This document shows positions 6,890-8,420 of a stretch of DNA of 8,420 nucleotides, piece by piece (position 1 is the stretch's first letter; each line of letters opens with the position of its first letter). Below the pieces are notes generated by a model. That model ran no database searches, was not told the DNA's origin, and worked only from the letters and a program-made list of their open reading frames with translations. The translations under genes were made by a program, and so were the position numbers. This DNA is from Actinomycetota bacterium (lineage in GTDB: Bacteria; Actinomycetota; Acidimicrobiia; Acidimicrobiales; Ilumatobacteraceae), in NCBI GenBank assembly GCA_026393655.1, contig JAPKZT010000015.1, positions 1 to 8,420 on the forward strand. Reading direction: 5' to 3'.

Positions 6890-7588
6890 GTGAAATTTAA
6901 GCCGAAAAAGGGTGACACAGTCATCTATCCGCAACACGGTGCGTGCGTAGTTATAAATATGAAGCGGATGAAGGCGTTCGGCAAAACCCAAGATTATTTA
7001 ATACTCAAAACAGTGATCAATGAGATGACATTGTCGATTCCTGTTGATCAAATTTCAACTGTCGGTGTTCGTCCGCCAGTTTCGTCGAGTGAACTTCAAG
7101 ACTTGGTTTCTGTACTCGCCAAAGCAGACCCTCGCGTACCCGCAAACTGGTCACGCCGTTTCAAGAACCACCAAGAAAAACTTAAGAGTGGCGATGTTTA
7201 TCAAGTTGCTGAGGTTGTGCGCAACCTTGCAGCCCGCGACCGTGACTCGGCTTTGTCGGCAGCAGAAAAAACTATGTACGACCGTGCACGTGTCAACCTA
7301 ATTTCCGAGATTCAACCAGCACTTCGAGTAACAACCGAAGAAGCAGAGTTGTATCTTGACAAAGCACTTGAAAAAGGCGTACTCAAACCTGCCAAGCCGG
7401 TTGCTAAAGCCGCAGCAAAAAAGGTCGCGAAACCTGCCGTTGACGCAAAGCCGAAAGCAACGGCATCTGCCAAGCCAGCCGCCAAGCCAGCCGCCAAGCC
7501 AGCCGCCAAGGCAGCCGCCAAGGCTGCCGCTAAATCGCCGGCTGTAAAAGTAGCGAAAGTCGCCAAGGCTGTCGCAAAAAAGATTTAA
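6890..7588 (+). CDS. carD: CarD family transcriptional regulator with Lys/Ala/Pro-rich C-terminal tail
   Basis: This 232-residue protein matches the CarD/CdnL family. Family members bind the beta subunit of RNA polymerase and stabilise open promoter complexes, chiefly at rRNA and housekeeping promoters. The N-terminal RNA-polymerase-interacting domain (about 1-62) begins KPKKGDTVIYPQHGACVV and includes DYLILK (35-40). The helical DNA-binding domain follows, with NWSRRFKNHQEKLKSGD (86-102) containing Trp87, equivalent to the tryptophan that contacts DNA at the upstream edge of the bubble, and VAEVVRNLAARD (106-117). Actinobacterial CarD is usually about 160 residues. Here about 70 extra residues (from about 164) form a low-complexity tail of AKPA and AAK units that resembles histone-H1-like tails and probably binds DNA non-specifically. 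Translation starts at GTG with a strong ribosome site. The stop is two bases before the next gene. The symbol is assigned by family; the tail is unusual in length. Confidence 0.9.
   Translation: MKFKPKKGDTVIYPQHGACVVINMKRMKAFGKTQDYLILKTVINEMTLSIPVDQISTVGVRPPVSSSELQDLVSVLAKADPRVPANWSRRFKNHQEKLKSGDVYQVAEVVRNLAARDRDSALSAAEKTMYDRARVNLISEIQPALRVTTEEAELYLDKALEKGVLKPAKPVAKAAAKKVAKPAVDAKPKATASAKPAAKPAAKPAAKAAAKAAAKSPAVKVAKVAKAVAKKI
7469..7528 (+). repeat. 12-bp tandem repeat encoding AKPA/AKAA units in the CarD tail
   Basis: GCCAAGCCAGCC occurs three times perfectly (7469-7480, 7481-7492, 7493-7504), followed by two variants (GCCAAGGCAGCC at 7505-7516 and GCCAAGGCTGCC at 7517-7528). The unit is a multiple of three, so copy changes would lengthen or shorten the tail by four residues without breaking the frame. 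The identical nucleotides of the first three copies point to recent expansion by slippage. Confidence 0.85.
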
Positions 7589-7590
7589 AT

Positions 7591-8420
7591 ATGAAAATCG
7601 GATTCTGCGGACTCGGCGTCATGGGCTCACCTATGGCACGACATCTTGCATCTAAGGGTCACGAACTAACTGTTTATAATCGCAACTCCGAAAAAGCAAA
7701 GCAGTGGGTCGTTGCGAATGGTGGGTCATTAGCTTTAACGCCTCGCGAAGTTGCTCAAGCGAGCGACATCGTTATGGTTTGTGTCGGCAACGATGACGAT
7801 GTTCGCAGTGTTGTGCTCGGCGCAGACGGTGTACTTGCTGGTCTCAAGACCGGAACGGTTTTGGTCGATCACACAACAGCGTCGGCAACTTTGGCGCGCG
7901 AACTTTCAGCACTTTGTGCGACTAAACAAATCGGTTTTATTGATGCACCGGTTTCTGGTGGTCAAGCGGGCGCAGAAAACGGAGCACTAACTGTGATGTG
8001 TGGTTGCGATGATCAAAAAGTTTTTGATCGCGTGCGACCTGTGTTTGATGCTTACGCCAAAGCTTGTCAACGAATGGGCGATGCAGGTGCGGGGCAGTTG
8101 ACCAAGATGGTCAATCAAATTTGCATTGCCGGCGTTGTCTCGGGTTTGGCTGAGGCGCTTAACTTTGCCGTTCGCGCAGGGCTCGATGCCGATCAAGTTG
8201 TTGAAGTTATTTCTAAAGGTGCGGCACAGTCGTGGCAAATGGAGAATCGTTCAAAGACGATGGTTCGCGATCAGTTCGAATTTGGTTTCGCCGCGCAGTG
8301 GATGCGCAAAGATCTTGGCATTTGTTTTGATGAGGCAAACAATAATGGTTCAGATTTAACAATGACCAAACTTGTCGACGAACTTTACGCCAAAGTCGTA
8401 GCTATGGGCGGCGCACGCTG
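7591..8420 (+). CDS. 3-hydroxyisobutyrate dehydrogenase family NAD(P)-dependent oxidoreductase (partial, 3' end outside window)
   Basis: The frame is open from ATG 7591 to the window edge (276 complete codons). Members are usually 290-300 residues, so only about 15-25 are missing. The N-terminus MKIGFCGLGVMGSPMARHL carries the Rossmann motif GLGVMG (7-12) and a following YNRN turn. The substrate-binding signature is DAPVSGG (118-124). The catalytic segment GAGQLTKMVNQ provides the conserved Lys172 and Asn175. The C-terminal helical domain includes AAQWMRKDLG. The family oxidises or reduces beta-hydroxyacids such as 3-hydroxyisobutyrate, tartronate semialdehyde or 4-hydroxybutyrate/succinic semialdehyde; which one applies here cannot be told. 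Glyoxylate/tartronate metabolism would fit downstream of glycine, but that is inference. It starts two bases after the carD-like stop, so it is probably co-transcribed, with only an A-rich weak ribosome site inside the end of carD. Confidence 0.87.
   Translation, partial: MKIGFCGLGVMGSPMARHLASKGHELTVYNRNSEKAKQWVVANGGSLALTPREVAQASDIVMVCVGNDDDVRSVVLGADGVLAGLKTGTVLVDHTTASATLARELSALCATKQIGFIDAPVSGGQAGAENGALTVMCGCDDQKVFDRVRPVFDAYAKACQRMGDAGAGQLTKMVNQICIAGVVSGLAEALNFAVRAGLDADQVVEVISKGAAQSWQMENRSKTMVRDQFEFGFAAQWMRKDLGICFDEANNNGSDLTMTKLVDELYAKVVAMGGAR

Noticed and set aside
7312..7566. Antisense alanine/glycine-rich frame opposite the CarD tail
   Set aside because: It is a by-product of the GCC/AAG repeat on the coding strand. 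The low-complexity translation is not evidence for a gene.

Overview
The window most likely comes from a bacterium of the Actinomycetota. The main evidence is a CarD-type RNA polymerase-binding regulator with the NWSRRFK signature and a Lys/Ala/Pro-rich C-terminal tail. Base composition looks balanced, which would suit a moderate-GC, possibly aquatic lineage, but that placement is inference. I see no RNA genes, insertion sequences, CRISPR arrays or phage genes. Coding density is high.

Layout. Positions 1-57 may hold the first codons of a minus-strand gene encoding a signal-peptide-like N-terminus, cut by the window edge. Next are two minus-strand genes in operon order. A dimethylglycine/sarcosine dehydrogenase-like flavoprotein (4237 to 1769) is followed 27 bases later by a trimethylamine methyltransferase (MttB) superfamily protein without pyrrolysine (1741 to 155). 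A 142-bp divergent intergenic region (4238-4379) separates them from a second, plus-strand dimethylglycine dehydrogenase-like gene. That gene is interrupted by a single in-frame amber codon at 6309-6311. The frame continues intact for another 167 codons to 6815, giving 811 residues in all if the codon is read through, close to the 822 of the intact paralogue. A separate plus-strand pair follows: a carD-like gene (6890-7588) and, 2 bases later, a 3-hydroxyisobutyrate dehydrogenase family oxidoreductase that runs off the right edge.

Function. The first three genes look like a module for demethylating quaternary or tertiary methylamines such as glycine betaine, dimethylglycine, sarcosine or relatives. 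MttB-family proteins move a methyl group to a corrinoid protein. DMGDH-like flavoproteins oxidise N-methyl groups and pass the one-carbon unit to tetrahydrofolate through their glycine-cleavage-T-like half. No corrinoid protein, reactivase or transporter lies in the window, so the substrate cannot be fixed from here.

Most noteworthy is the amber codon inside the second dehydrogenase, with an ATG directly after it. The candidate explanations are a recent nonsense mutation, a sequence error, a stop-start split gene, or amber decoding (for example pyrrolysine). The intact paralogue ends in TAG, which argues that TAG is normally a stop here. However, its stop is followed by a second in-frame TAG and then, still in frame, by the start of the MttB-like gene.
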